Assembly (NCBI GenBank): GCA_037157565.1
Contig: JAZHRO010000013.1
Location: 33,732,501 to 33,796,500 of the forward strand
Reading direction: 5' to 3'
Source: Thalassia testudinum
Taxonomy: Eukaryota; Streptophyta; Magnoliopsida; Alismatales; Hydrocharitaceae
Length of the DNA: 64,000 bases
The number at the start of each line of letters is the position of its first letter. The first letter of the stretch is position 1. A program made the translations under genes and the position numbers. The notes beneath the pieces are model-generated. The model was not told the origin of the DNA. It did no database searches and saw only the letters and a list, made by a program, of their open reading frames with translations. Shown one piece after another: positions 10,858 to 20,650 of the stretch.

Positions 10858-11858
10858 ATGACGAAAGCCTCCATGACGATTGGTGACGCCACGTTGGGTA
10901 CGGGAGAAAGCAAGGTGGTTGTCTCTAAGACAACTATCGAACTACATGGTGCCTCCAACTATGTCTTGTGGGCTCGTGCCTTCAAGATTTTCGTCAGAGG
11001 ACAAGAGAAACTTAGTATTCCCCTCAAAGAGCCACCGGAGCAGAAAGATGACAAGAAAAAGAAGTACGAGAAGGAGAATTACACCATCATGAATTGGCTC
11101 ATGAACTCGATGGACTCCTCTATCGCCTCAAATATGCTTTATAAGAAGAGCACGTATGACATTTGGACAACCCTTAAGGAAAGGTACGTCCAAACATCAA
11201 GCAACGCTCGTATTACTGATTTATACACTCATATATGGACAGCGAGTCAGAGATCTCTCCTTGATCAAGTACTACGATAAGATGGAGGCCTTGTTAGAGG
11301 AGTTGGAGATCTTCGAACCACTATGTTGTGACAAGCAAAGGGACATACGAGTGGTTTTGCAATCTGCCAAGTTTTTATCAGGGTTACATCCCCGTTATCG
11401 AACCTCGTGATCAGATCCTCACCTCCGACGGGAAGATGGACCTCGAGGCCATCTCCTATTGTCTCCTAAAGATGGAGGTACCTAAAGAAGTCACGCCAAA
11501 GGGTGAGAACTCCGCACTTACTATTCCAGAAGCGAGTGTAGGGCGTGGAAGAAGACGTAGCCGAGGCCCTAGTCACGTCTACCTGAAGTGCCAATGTTGT
11601 GGACGTACCAATCATCCACAAGACAAGTGCTGGGACAAGTTCGGAAGACCTCCACCTAAGGCTACTAGCACCTCGCATGTAGACTCCTTGACTCCCGAAG
11701 ATCTCGAGAAGCTAAAGGCCATGCTTCGTGAAGACAAGTCAACGACGACCGTCGCAACAACTATTCAGATTGCCATAGACGCAAGACTCCAAAGGTCGCA
11801 AAACGCTACACCGTTGACACATCCAAAGAATGGTGAGACATCTAGCCTCATGAGTTGA
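10858..11858 (+). pseudogene. Copia-A gag remnant
   Basis: Gag forms the particle that packages element RNA. The ATG at 10,858 opens MTKASMTIGDATLG, followed by LHGASNYVLWARAFKIFV, the N-terminal signature of the UBN2/gag_2 family of Copia gag proteins. The frame shifts near 11,250 (to LIKYYDKMEALLEELEIFEP) and again near 11,400 (to DQILTSDGKMDLEAI). The last block contains a zinc knuckle CQCCGRTNHPQDKC (C-x2-C-x4-H-x4-C). The protein is broken by two frameshifts, and the protease and everything after it are missing: 40 bases after the stop the 3' LTR begins. Confidence 0.83.
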
Positions 11859-11897
11859 AGACCAAGTCGTCGGCCTCCCAGCCTTCGGCTTCAAGAG

Positions 11898-12388
11898 TGT
11901 TAGGAATAAGGAGACCACGTGGCAGTGCCACATGGCAGCAGCAGTGGGGCCCTTAGGGCCAACAGTTTGGAGGACCCAAGGTCCAAGTTTGGTTTTGCTT
12001 AGATGCCAAGTTTTGTTATTTTGTTAAGTGGATTTTAGGAAAGTTGTTTTTAGGTATTAGTTTTGAGGATTTAATCTTTCTTATTTTATAGATAAGATTT
12101 GTTTCATATTTTGTTGGGATATGCTTTCTCTATATAAAGAGAGTCTTCCCATTGTAATTGGTTCTTGAGTCAACAATAATATTTCCAATTCCAAGGCTCC
12201 TCTCCTCTCTTTTCTTCATAGCAGTAGCTGGCCACCATCCTTGGCCACCGGCCACCACATCACCAACCAACCAACAAGCAGCCACCGGCTGCTCCTCCTC
12301 TCTCTAATCTCCACGTGGGCAATCCCCTTATAGACAGTTTTCCCACACCCAAGGGAGCCTCCATGCTCCACGCACGTGATTCGTAACA
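11898..12388 (+). repeat. Copia-A 3' LTR
   Basis: A 491-bp LTR running from TGTTAGGAATAAGG to TTCGTAACA. It matches 8419-8622 plus 10,442-10,726. The TATA region CTCTATATAAAGAG lies near 12,129. The right TSD ATTGT follows at 12,389-12,393. Confidence 0.87.
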
Positions 12389-12393
12389 ATTGT

Positions 12394-13879
12394 TGTATTT
12401 CATTTTCTTGTTTTATTTCTCTTTTGTGATTTGGGTGAGACAATCTATAAATCATCTCGAGTTGTATTAGTTTAAGATGACTTGTAAACTCACCTTTGGG
12501 ATTTGTATAAGGTTGAGATAGCTCGTGAACTATCTAATGGTTAATGCTTGACCGGTAAAGACCAATCGGGGAAAATGCTAAGTTGAAAGGCATAAGTGCT
12601 GGTTTTATCTATTAGGGGTTCCCGCTCTAAATTACTTCCATGTTCTGTCCTCTTCTGTGATTGCCTTTATTGTTTTTTTTTTTCTCAATTACACTTAGAT
12701 CTTTCCTCTAGCCAAGTAAGATCTAAAAAGCATCATTTCTTTTAAGGTTTGTAGCAATTTGACCAACCTATTAAAAAATGGGTTGAATTAGGTTGCCCAT
12801 CCTACCAACCAAACCTAAAACCCTATAGTTTTTTCTTATAATATTCCTTAGGAATATTATATCTTGATATCCCTAATCCCATCCTCTAAATTAGCTCACC
12901 TCATTTCCCCACTTCACAAAATCTGTTAAGATATCATATCATGTCATGCCACCAACCTAATCCCTCCCTCCACCCCACAATGCTATATCTATAGGTCAGG
13001 GCATGTTTGCTAGTTTGCTCAAGTGTAATCTTGCATTATTATATCACATTTTGTCCAAAACTAACTTTCTTATCTTTTGTTGTAGATATTCAGCTATTGT
13101 TTTTTTTCCTTTTATTTGTTTCATTGGATTTATTATAATACGACTTAGTCTATTCATGACTTCAATATTTTTTTATACTAAATAGGATAATCTATAAGAA
13201 ATAAGCCCATCAATTTGACTTGTCAACAATCCAATCAACCCTAACCCAACTCAACCCATTTTTATAGGTCGGATCGGATCAGGTTAGGTATTAGGATGGG
13301 TTGGGTTAGGTTGGCAAACACAGCCTGTTGACATTACATCCAGTCAAGGGTTAGGACCCAGTGCAGCCCCCACCCTTGTCATCCCCAAGCAACTTGCCAC
13401 ATCATCCAGTTGCACTAGGAAGTTTACAAGAGCTACCACATTGCCAGTTCAGTGCAGTACAAAATATGCTAAAAATTTTGAAGTGCAAAAAATATGTTTG
13501 AATTATTTTCATGGTTTACATTAAATGATTTAGAAACGGTGCTTCCAAATGCAAGAATGTAGTCAAAGCAGAGGTCAACTTTAGGCTAAACAACCTACAA
13601 AAGGCCACCAAACAATGAGAACAAAATGCATGACATGTGAGATCAAGTTTGTTTCTCAACAACCTTTATATTCCATATAAAGTCAATGATTAAACACCAA
13701 TTTGTTACAGACTGTACCATATCATGATTTTCTTGAAAAGAACTATACCATACGACATTATGAAAGGGAAAAACAGTAGGGTGTAATCTGTGTGTATCTT
13801 AAGTGGAAAGCTTTTTTTATCATAGAAACATATTTTATTCGAGAGCAATGGTAAGTATAACTGAGTCAAACAAATCTAC
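12394..13879. other. PRMT7 intron: old LTR remnant and GGTTGGG-rich sequence
   Basis: The first 270 bases look like the right half of the SIRE-like solo LTR begun at 7457. After that come pieces rich in CAACCTAACCC or GGTTGGG and AT-rich sequence with no ORF of interest. I looked for the expected third PRMT7 exon and did not find it here. Confidence 0.45.
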
Positions 13880-14005
13880 CTGTGCATAGACTGTAGCATG
13901 ATATGGTACTGTCAAAGGATTCTCTACCAACAACATGTCATGTGCATGTTGTAGGGTAGGTATCAAACCTTCACCTAGTAATTCAGAGTCCAGTATTTCA
14001 CTAAC
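13880..14005 (-). CDS. PRMT7: PRMT7 exon 2
   Basis: This 126-bp exon encodes 42 residues, VSEILDSELLGEG then LIPTLQHAHDMLLVENP and ending VYAQ. In PRMTs this is the double-E loop, which holds the substrate arginine; the glutamates of SEILD and of SELLGEG are both present. The acceptor reads TTGCCAGTGCAG before the exon and the donor is CAG|GTAGAT after it. It joins in phase to the end of exon 1 (RADVL then VSEIL), giving the uninterrupted family sequence. The exon is intact with no stop. The following exon, expected to begin LVES, was not seen in the window and must lie to the left after an intron of at least 13.9 kb. Confidence 0.9.
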
Positions 14006-14708
14006 CTGCACTGGCAAGAGCATTGTCATGAGCATAATCTATAGAAAGCAGAATTGAGGCATGTATGTAAAACCATTTGTGATACTGCTTCTATTTAACT
14101 TTCATGTGCATCACCAGATTGAGAACCAGCCCCAGATTTCTACCAAAATGTACAGGATTCATCTCTTGACCAGAAGCAAATTTTACATTTTTGAGCCCAG
14201 AAAGTGGACATAACAGCATGGGGTGCCATCAGTATAATAGTCAAAGTGTACACATTCTAAAAATATTTCAACAGTCAACTAATTTGCATATTTGAGGCAA
14301 CCAAATTAGAAGAGTGGCTTTAAATACTGAAAAAGCAAAAAAGAGGCTCTCTCTGTGACAATTTTTAAGCAGTATAGATAATATAGCAGTAGCAGAAAAA
14401 AAAATGTAACTGTAGTTCATTCAAAGGTTCCTAAGAAAATAACAGGAAACAGCTCAGGTAGCCAAGAAACTTGATGCTGATTGCTGACAACCCTAAGCTT
14501 TGTGGCTTCTTAGTAAGGTAAATATCCGAACAGCGGTCCATGGTAGGCCCTCCACGATGCAAGATCTCCAGAAGAACCATTCATGTTATGATTTAAAGCA
14601 AAGACATCTTGTACTAGCCTTTAGCCATATGCAAGGGTGCAACAAGCAAGACTCTCACCATTGATGAGTTTTAACAGTAACTGCAATTTTTTTCCTTCTT
14701 CATGACAC

Positions 14709-14894
14709 CCATATGAAGTGCAATTGAGTCAACAGGAAAATCTTTGCATGAGTCAAAGATCTTGATGTGTTCATCTTTGGAGAATGACTGCACAAGGGAG
14801 GAGGCATGGGGGAAGGATAGCAACCGTGGCCTGATACCGTCCAGCTCCTGTTGTAGCCGCAGGAACTCTTCCAGTCTTTGATCCAATAAAGATC
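14709..14894 (-). other. Unidentified exon-like ORF within the PRMT7 intron
   Basis: On the minus strand a TTGTTTCAG acceptor precedes an open frame encoding SLLDQRLEEFLRLQQELDG and then RPRLLSFPHASSLVQSFSKD and HIKIFDSCKDFPVDSIALHM, ending at a possible GGTGTC donor. The amino-acid composition looks like real protein, not transposon. I do not recognise the family, and it does not fit any PRMT7 segment I know. It could be a fragment of another gene carried in by a transposon, or a decayed exon. It begins about 90 bases left of a LINE fragment. Confidence 0.4.
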
Positions 14895-14984
14895 CTGAAA
14901 CAATCGGTGTCCATCACGCACCCTGAAATAATCTGCTACTGAAGCTCCGTGATTTATTGCCAAACCAAATAGCCTAGGACACAG

Positions 14985-15353
14985 TCAGCTAACACGCCAC
15001 CATTTGTCCAATTCTCCAGCCAAAACTGAAAAAACTTCCCCAATGCCCACCTTGGCTTCAAAAAAATGCATCACTGTAGAAATTATCCTTATCAAGCCCT
15101 TCCAAAAATAAGGCACCCCGCTACCAGGCACATTTTGTCCTCTCACGTGACATTTCTCCCATAGCAAGCATTCAAACAGGTAGTTAGTGTATCCTGCCTG
15201 CCTCCCATTATCCGCACCAGCCATTTTGTCAACAAAGTAGTATTCAACTCCCAATACCCCGTCAGTCATAGGCCTACATACCTTATTTGAAGACACCAAA
15301 TGTACTCCAGTACCGTCAATTACTGCTCCCTTCCAAAAGAATAGTCCTAGCAG
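14985..15353 (-). pseudogene. LINE ORF2 C-terminal fragment
   Basis: The minus strand reads GLFFWKGAVIDGTGVHLV, then NKVCRPMTDGVLGV, the post-RT region of plant L1 elements, followed by GSGVPYFWKGLIRII and KVGIGEVFSVL in shifting frames. It is very likely the downstream part of the LINE whose RT lies at 19,770-20,650 on the same strand, separated from it by Copia-C. Confidence 0.72.
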
Positions 15354-15682
15354 GAGAAAATGAGCACCTCAACCATCCCAATGCCCTCTTTGTTTTTTGC
15401 CACCTCAATGCCTAGAAAATATATCAACTAACCCAAGTCCACCACAAACTTATCAGCCAAGATCTTCTTCACCTCAACTATCCTAGCCTCGTCATTACCG
15501 GTGATAATGAGGTATCAACGTATATCAAAAGTACAACAACTCCCCTGTCACTCCTTCGAACTAATAAAGAGTGATCTGTAAATGATCTAGGCCTATCACC
15601 TGTACCACCTCGGATAGCTTCTAGAACCATGCACGCAGGCTCTACTTAAGACCATAAATAACCTTCTGAAGTCTACACACAC

Positions 15683-16181
15683 TATAACACCTCCAAAAAT
15701 AGTCACACATCGTAAACTCATGAAAGGGAGTGGTGGGATATAAAGAATTGAGAATTACTAGTTGTCAACTTGGGCTTAAGCATTTTTGGTAGTTGCTTGA
15801 GTTTATAGAACACATACCCAACAAGTTGTCAAAACTAATTTTTCTCAATTACACTCAGATCTAGGCTCAGGTTGTTATAAATGGTATCAGAGCCAAACTC
15901 CCTCTAATAGGAGGAAATGGCTGCCCTTGGGACGGCCATAGAGTGCACGATGAGGCAAACCCTAACAAGGACATCAAGATTTCAAGTGGAGGAGGTTGTA
16001 ACACCTCAAAAGATAGTCACACGTCGTAAACTCATGAAAGTGAGTGGTGAGATATAAAAGATTGAAAATTACTACTTATCAACTTAGACTTAAGTATTTT
16101 AGGTAGTTACTTGGGTCCATTAGACCCACACCTAACAAGTTGTCAAGGCCAATTTTTCTCGATTAGACTCGGGTTGTCACA
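15683..16181 (+). mobile_element. TRIM: miniature LTR retrotransposon nested in Copia-C
   Basis: Two direct repeats of about 190 bp (15,683-15,879 and 15,997-16,181) start TATAACACC/TGTAACACC and end GGTTGTTATA/GGTTGTCACA. They share AGTCACAC, CGTAAACTCATGAAAG and CAACAAGTTGTCAA-type blocks throughout. The first is followed after two bases by TGGTATCAGAGC, a perfect initiator-tRNA primer-binding site. The second is preceded by the purine tract AGTGGAGGAGGT. The internal part is only 117 bp and encodes nothing. These are the diagnostic parts of a terminal-repeat retrotransposon in miniature. It sits in the AC-rich codons of the Copia-C RT, so the exact 5-bp TSD (ACACA or CACAC) is ambiguous. 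Confidence 0.88.
15882..15893 (+). other. TRIM primer-binding site
   Basis: TGGTATCAGAGC is a perfect 12-base match to the usual plant initiator methionyl-tRNA primer-binding site, two bases after the 5' LTR. Confidence 0.9.
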
Positions 16182-16196
16182 CACACACACACACAC
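16181..16196. repeat. Short AC microsatellite at the TRIM junction
   Basis: (AC)8 lies directly at the right edge of the TRIM. Part of it derives from the GTGTGT codons of the interrupted RT gene, and it may have grown since insertion. Confidence 0.8.
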
Positions 16197-16999
16197 TCCC
16201 CCTAAGTCTTGGATCCGAGAGGTTGCTTCATGTAGACCTCATCTTGAAGATCACCATACAGAAAGGCATTCTTCGCATCAAGCTAATAGAGAGACCAGTC
16301 GAAGTAGGCAACAACAAATATCAAAATCTGCACTATCGGTTGGCATGCCACTGGAGAGAAAGTGTTAAAAAAATCCACCCTATAGGTCTGGGTGAATCCC
16401 TTTGCAACAAGACAAGCCTTATGTCATGAAATAAATTCCTCAATATTGTACTTCAGGGCAAACCCCAGCAACATTCAACAACTCAAGCACTAAGAGGCAA
16501 GGTCGTAAGGTCCCACATCCCCTTAAAGTGAAGCACAGCCATCTCATCTTCCATGCCTTGTCACCAATTTGGATCAAGCATAACCTGCTGGTATGTAAAA
16601 GGGATCATGGAAGCAGATAGAGCAAATGTGAAGAGGCCAAACGACCTGCCTAGGTTGGCATTGGGGGTAGCTCCAAGAACTTGGTAACGAGCACAAGTAC
16701 ATAGAGCCTTTCGAATAACAATAGGAAGATCCACATCAACCATCTTAGCCTCCAAAGAAGTAGGAGCATCCTCCTCAATAAGATTAGCACCATCAACGCC
16801 AGAGGGACCTGCAAGGACAACACTAGAAGTAGAGACATCAATGGCATCAACATGTACCTGAGTGGGGGAGGATAGTGGCGTGGGAAAGGGTAGGTGTTAT
16901 CTATAAGTGACTGGTTATCTGTAGACCACAAGAGGCTCACTATATAGAACCTTCTGACTATCAATCTCTATTCCAACAGAAGTACAACCGATGGTATCT

Positions 17000-18267
17000 C
17001 CTCTAGAGGTACAAGGGGAATAGTCATGGGTGCAAGCTCCTCTAGAAGTACAATCGATGTTCGCTAGTAGAAAAGTACGGAACTGCCTCATGAAATGTAA
17101 CATCCACACTAACATAATATTTGTTGTGTAATGAATCATAACACTGATATCCTTTTTAGGTACTACTGTAACCCAAAAAAACACACTTGGCAGCCTAAGG
17201 TGCCAGCTTATCCCTTTCATGTCTAAGAAGATGAACAAAGGCTACGCAGCTAAATATATATGGTAGCACATGAAATATCTTCTTCTAAGGATAGAGAACC
17301 TTCCATGAAATATGTTCATGGATAGCAGAGTTCAGCATCCAATTGATAAGAACGCATGCAGTAAGCATCGCATCACCTCAATATAATGATGGCCCATTAT
17401 GATGAATCAACAATGTTCTGGCCACATCTAAAATATAACGATGCTTTCTCTCTACCACCCCATTCTATTGTGACGTATGGGGGCAAGATATTTTATGAAT
17501 TATTCCATGAGACCTGTAAAAAACATACAACTTTCTTGTAGAAAGTTCAAGGGCATTATTGAAGTGCACAATTTTAATCACTAAAGAAAACTGAGTCTTT
17601 GTTTGGATCACAAAGGTCTCAATCATGATACCGACACCAAATTTATTCTTTATCAAAAAAACCCATGACATTCTAAAGAAGTCATCTACCATAACCAAAT
17701 GGTACCGGCAACCTAATCGATCAGGAATACAACTAGGGCCCCAAACGTCCATGTGAACTAAACCAAAACAAGCAGTAGAACTTAAACTGTAACTAGCAGA
17801 ATAACAGAAACAATAATGCTTCCTCAACTGACAAACATAACAGAGTAGTTCGGTGGCAAAAGAGGTATGTGGTATGGCACATCTGAGCCTGTCCAAAGAA
17901 AGATGTCCGAGTCAACAATGCCGTTGTAGAGTTGTACCAACACTAAATGCAACCTTACCCTAACATGCTGCAGCCATCGGTGTCTGGACCAGGCGATAAA
18001 CACCCCCTCCTCATGTCTGCCACCAATCTTCCTCTTCGTGAGCTTGTCCTGAAATATACATCTAGCATCATCAAAAATTACACGACAATTTAGATCCTTC
18101 ATTAATCTGCTACCTAACAATAGGATAATAGGAAAATCATGAGCAAATAAAACATCAAGTAATCTTAAGGCGAGGGCAACTACCACCTCCACTTCATCAA
18201 TTCTGGAATGTCTACGATCAGTCACTTGCACTATCCATCCTGGTGCCACCAACTGAATACTCTGCAA
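17000..18267 (-). pseudogene. Copia-C protease and integrase remnant
   Basis: The minus strand reads a protease C-terminal block (DVLFAHDFPIILLLGSRLM, DLNCRVIFDD, EEGVFIA), then integrase from ELLCYVCQLRKHYC (the zinc HHCC end), through LVHMDVWGPSCIPDRLG (first catalytic aspartate) and DDFFRMSWVFLIKNKF to CPHTSQ. The position normally RSDNA reads HFNNA, so the second aspartate is lost. Frame changes and stops make it non-functional. Confidence 0.8.
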
Positions 18268-18739
18268 ACAAGTATGGTCACCACTATCCTAGAGGCACTT
18301 GAATCCACCAACCACGATTACCATCACCAAATCTATTATGAGTACTGAAGGCAAAACATATACCTGAGGAAGCAAAAGCATCAATATCAAAGAACAAGGT
18401 GGCAGACTGCTGTGTAAGCCAGGAAAGCATTGTACAACTACATCATACTTAGCGTGAGAAACCACGTCAGACTGCTCCTCTAAAAGAGTGGTGGCCTGAT
18501 TAGCAACAGGAGGTCTATCATGCTTAGACCAACAAGTAGCCTCCACATGGCCAATCTCATGTAGTCCTGGGCCTGCTAGACTGTCCCCTAACACGTCCTT
18601 TGCCTCGTGTAGGAGCTCTACAGCCTCCAGTAGCAACTAAAGCAATCGTCTGCGTAAGAGTATCAGGAGAGGTGGATTTCACCACGATCCTACTCAACCT
18701 ACTATAGGCCTCCTCTAGAGACGGAAGCTCAAAAAGAGG

Positions 18740-19105
18740 GAATATCTACAGCCAGGCTACCTCATAATTAGGACCAAGACCATCCAGAAACTGCAAAACA
18801 ATGTGTTCAGTCTTGTAATATGTAATCCCAACTCCAACTCTAAATACGACGATATTCATAATCCATGAACATACCATCGCATTATCCTTCTTCCATGTAG
18901 CATAGTTCCTGATCTTTCTAGTAGGCTCTGGCTCCAACAATATGTGTTCCTCATCATGACCCTCCACGGTTATAAGGAACGTTTGAAACCACCGTGCATA
19001 GTTACTCTCATATAGCTTGGAAATCGGGACAAAAAATGGATTTTTGTATGTCCCTGCCTCTATAGCGATATCCGATGACACCTCTGAACCTTCTGATGAT
19101 GCCAT
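18740..19105 (-). pseudogene. Copia-C gag remnant
   Basis: The ATG at 19,105 opens MASSEGSEVSSDIAIEAGTY, followed by LYESNYARWFQTFLITVEGHD and NYATWKKDNAMVCSWIMN, the N-terminal gag block of Copia elements. It resembles the gag start of Copia-D at 33,178. The frame then jumps to QFLDGLGPNYE, so an internal part is missing. Confidence 0.78.
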
Positions 19106-19510
19106 AATGCCTTGGTAAGGAAAAAATACTCTAAAATTAGATCTGAAAATCCAGATTTCAGCTCATAGAAGGTACTACCGGAAGAAACATGATCTTTAAA
19201 TCATGAAATCCAAGCAAACAAGACCCAAAAATCAGATCAAGACCATATCAAGGACCCCTAGGACAGTTATGGGCCATGCTAGGGTGTAGGGAGGTACCCT
19301 AGCGCCATTGCCTAGGGGTCCTGAGGCCCTCCTCGCCGCCGCCTGCAGGGCAGCACCATCGACGACGCTACTGCCTGTCAGTGGTGGCGTTGCTGGCATG
19401 TTGGCAGTGGTGGTGGCTTAGGTGACGAGGAAGAGAGGGGAGGGATAAGGTGAAAGGGTTCGGAGGGCTAGGGTTTAGGTGGGATACCAAAGCACTGATC
19501 TAGGATTATT

Positions 19511-19522
19511 ACTCTAATACCA
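19511..19522 (-). other. Copia-C primer-binding site
   Basis: On the minus strand TTGGTATTAGAG follows the LTR end TTTTCTC. It matches the initiator-tRNA site TGGTATCAGAG with one change. Confidence 0.7.
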
Positions 19523-19769
19523 AGAGAAAATGAGCATTCTTATTCCAAGAAGAAACCCTACACTCCTTTATATAGAGAGGTGTAGGAACAATTGCGGTAC
19601 AAAACCAACAAGAAATAAAAAATGACAAAGTAGCCCTCAAACATAAAATGTAAACTAGACCGAAGGGGTACTCAATAGTCTACAAATGGCATTGATCCTC
19701 TTTTCAACCTTACCACGTTAGAGGAAAAATGACAAGAAAAATAAAGGCACAGCAGCAAGCACTAATCAC

Positions 19770-20650
19770 AAGAGCACCAATCGGCCTCCTATGGATGGTA
19801 ACTTTGACCTCCATACTTCAAGCCTCTTCTCCAAGACTCCAACTTGCTTATAACTGGCAGCCAATTTCCCAACTTAAGGTTCCTGTCTGTCAGTAGTAGG
19901 CCCAAGTATGAGTGGCAAGAGACATTGTGGCATCTGAGGGTCTTAAAACATCTAATTGCATCATCTTCCACCATCTCGACATTAAGAAAGGAAGACTACT
20001 CACTCTTAACGTCTGGGCCAAAGAAACAATTGAAAAGATCCACCAACATAGACAAACTCATTGCCTCTTCCATCGAACCCCCTAGAGAGAAAACAGTATC
20101 ATCTAAGAACTAAAGGAGAGATATCATAACTTCGCCCTCACCATCTGAGCAACCTCTAAAGAAGCAAGACTCAAAAGGTGCATAACAACAAGTGGCTAGA
20201 GTGTCAACAGCCAACATGATCAATAAAGGCACTGGCGGGCATCCCTATCAAATACCTCTCTGCAGCTAGATACACCCAACCTTCAGTCTCCCATTCACAA
20301 AAACCATAAAAGAGTCCATTGTAAGGCAACCTTCATCCAACCAATCCATTTATTTAAGAAACCTCTTTTGTGCAAAGAGCTCCACATAAAATGCCTAACC
20401 AAAGATGCAGAGTTGCCTTCTAAGGACTCTGAAGCCTCCCAAGCCTTCCAAGCTACATGTTACATGTTCACTCAGAGGGTTCAAAAGGCCAAATCCCTAA
20501 GGTGTTTTGGTGGCATGTCTTCCAAATGTATTATGGATCAACTGACAACTAGCTCCAGAAACCTTATATTGGCTCATAATCATAAGTGCCGGGAGGACAT
20601 CTACTTCATGGTCTTCTCATCATCTCTGACAGTAGAGGCCAACAAATGAT
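19770..20650 (-). pseudogene. LINE reverse-transcriptase remnant
   Basis: The minus-strand reading gives FLKWMDWLDEG-like sequence, GCPPVPLLIMLAVDTL, then a damaged YADD box in DDTVFSLGGSMEEAM context (partly stop-disrupted), and YLGLLLTDRNLKLGNWLPVI, the block after the catalytic site in plant L1 RTs. It stops where Copia-C begins and resumes at 15,353, so the two pieces are probably one old LINE. Confidence 0.75.

Larger units (their letters stand above)
8419..12388 (+). mobile_element. Copia-A: gag-only LTR retrotransposon, plus strand
   Basis: A complete LTR insertion with a 5-bp ATTGT duplication. The 3' LTR is 11,898-12,388 (491 bp). The 5' LTR spans 8419-10,726 because another element (Nest-B, 8623-10,441) sits inside it; without that, the two LTRs match closely along their length. 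The primer-binding site follows at 10,727. The internal region contains only a gag remnant that runs almost straight into the 3' LTR. Protease, integrase and RT are absent, so this was non-autonomous or internally deleted. Both LTRs have a CTCTCTATATAAAGAG TATA region. Confidence 0.87.
15367..16755 (-). pseudogene. Copia-C reverse transcriptase, split by the TRIM
   Basis: From the N-terminal side (minus strand): DVDLPIVIRKALCTCARY, then [18 protein letters not shown] ending at the codons for GECVC, where the TRIM interrupts it. It resumes with CRLQKVIYGLK, then LITGNDEARIVEVKKILADK and YFLGIEVAKNKEGI. The catalytic VDD box is damaged in this copy. These are the standard Copia RT blocks in order. 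Several stops are present. The same blocks appear in Copia-D on the other strand, so the two elements look related. Confidence 0.8.
15354..19680 (-). mobile_element. Copia-C: truncated Copia element inserted in a LINE
   Basis: A minus-strand Copia element. In its own direction: LTR with a CTCTATATAAAGG TATA box near 19,570, primer-binding site TTGGTATTAGAG at 19,522-19,511, gag (19,105-18,746 and on), protease (about 18,267-17,990), integrase (17,896-17,000) and RT (about 16,755-15,367, interrupted by a TRIM). RNase H and the 3' LTR are missing. The sequence stops in RT at a 13-bp stretch identical to the end of its own 5' LTR and then passes into LINE sequence. The left edge of the 5' LTR is approximate. 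Stops and frameshifts are numerous. Confidence 0.8.

Noticed and set aside
7357..13327. A hAT-type DNA transposon bounded by TAGGGGTGCACAC and the AACCC-rich right flank
   Set aside because: The proposed ends are not convincingly inverted and no 8-bp duplication is present.
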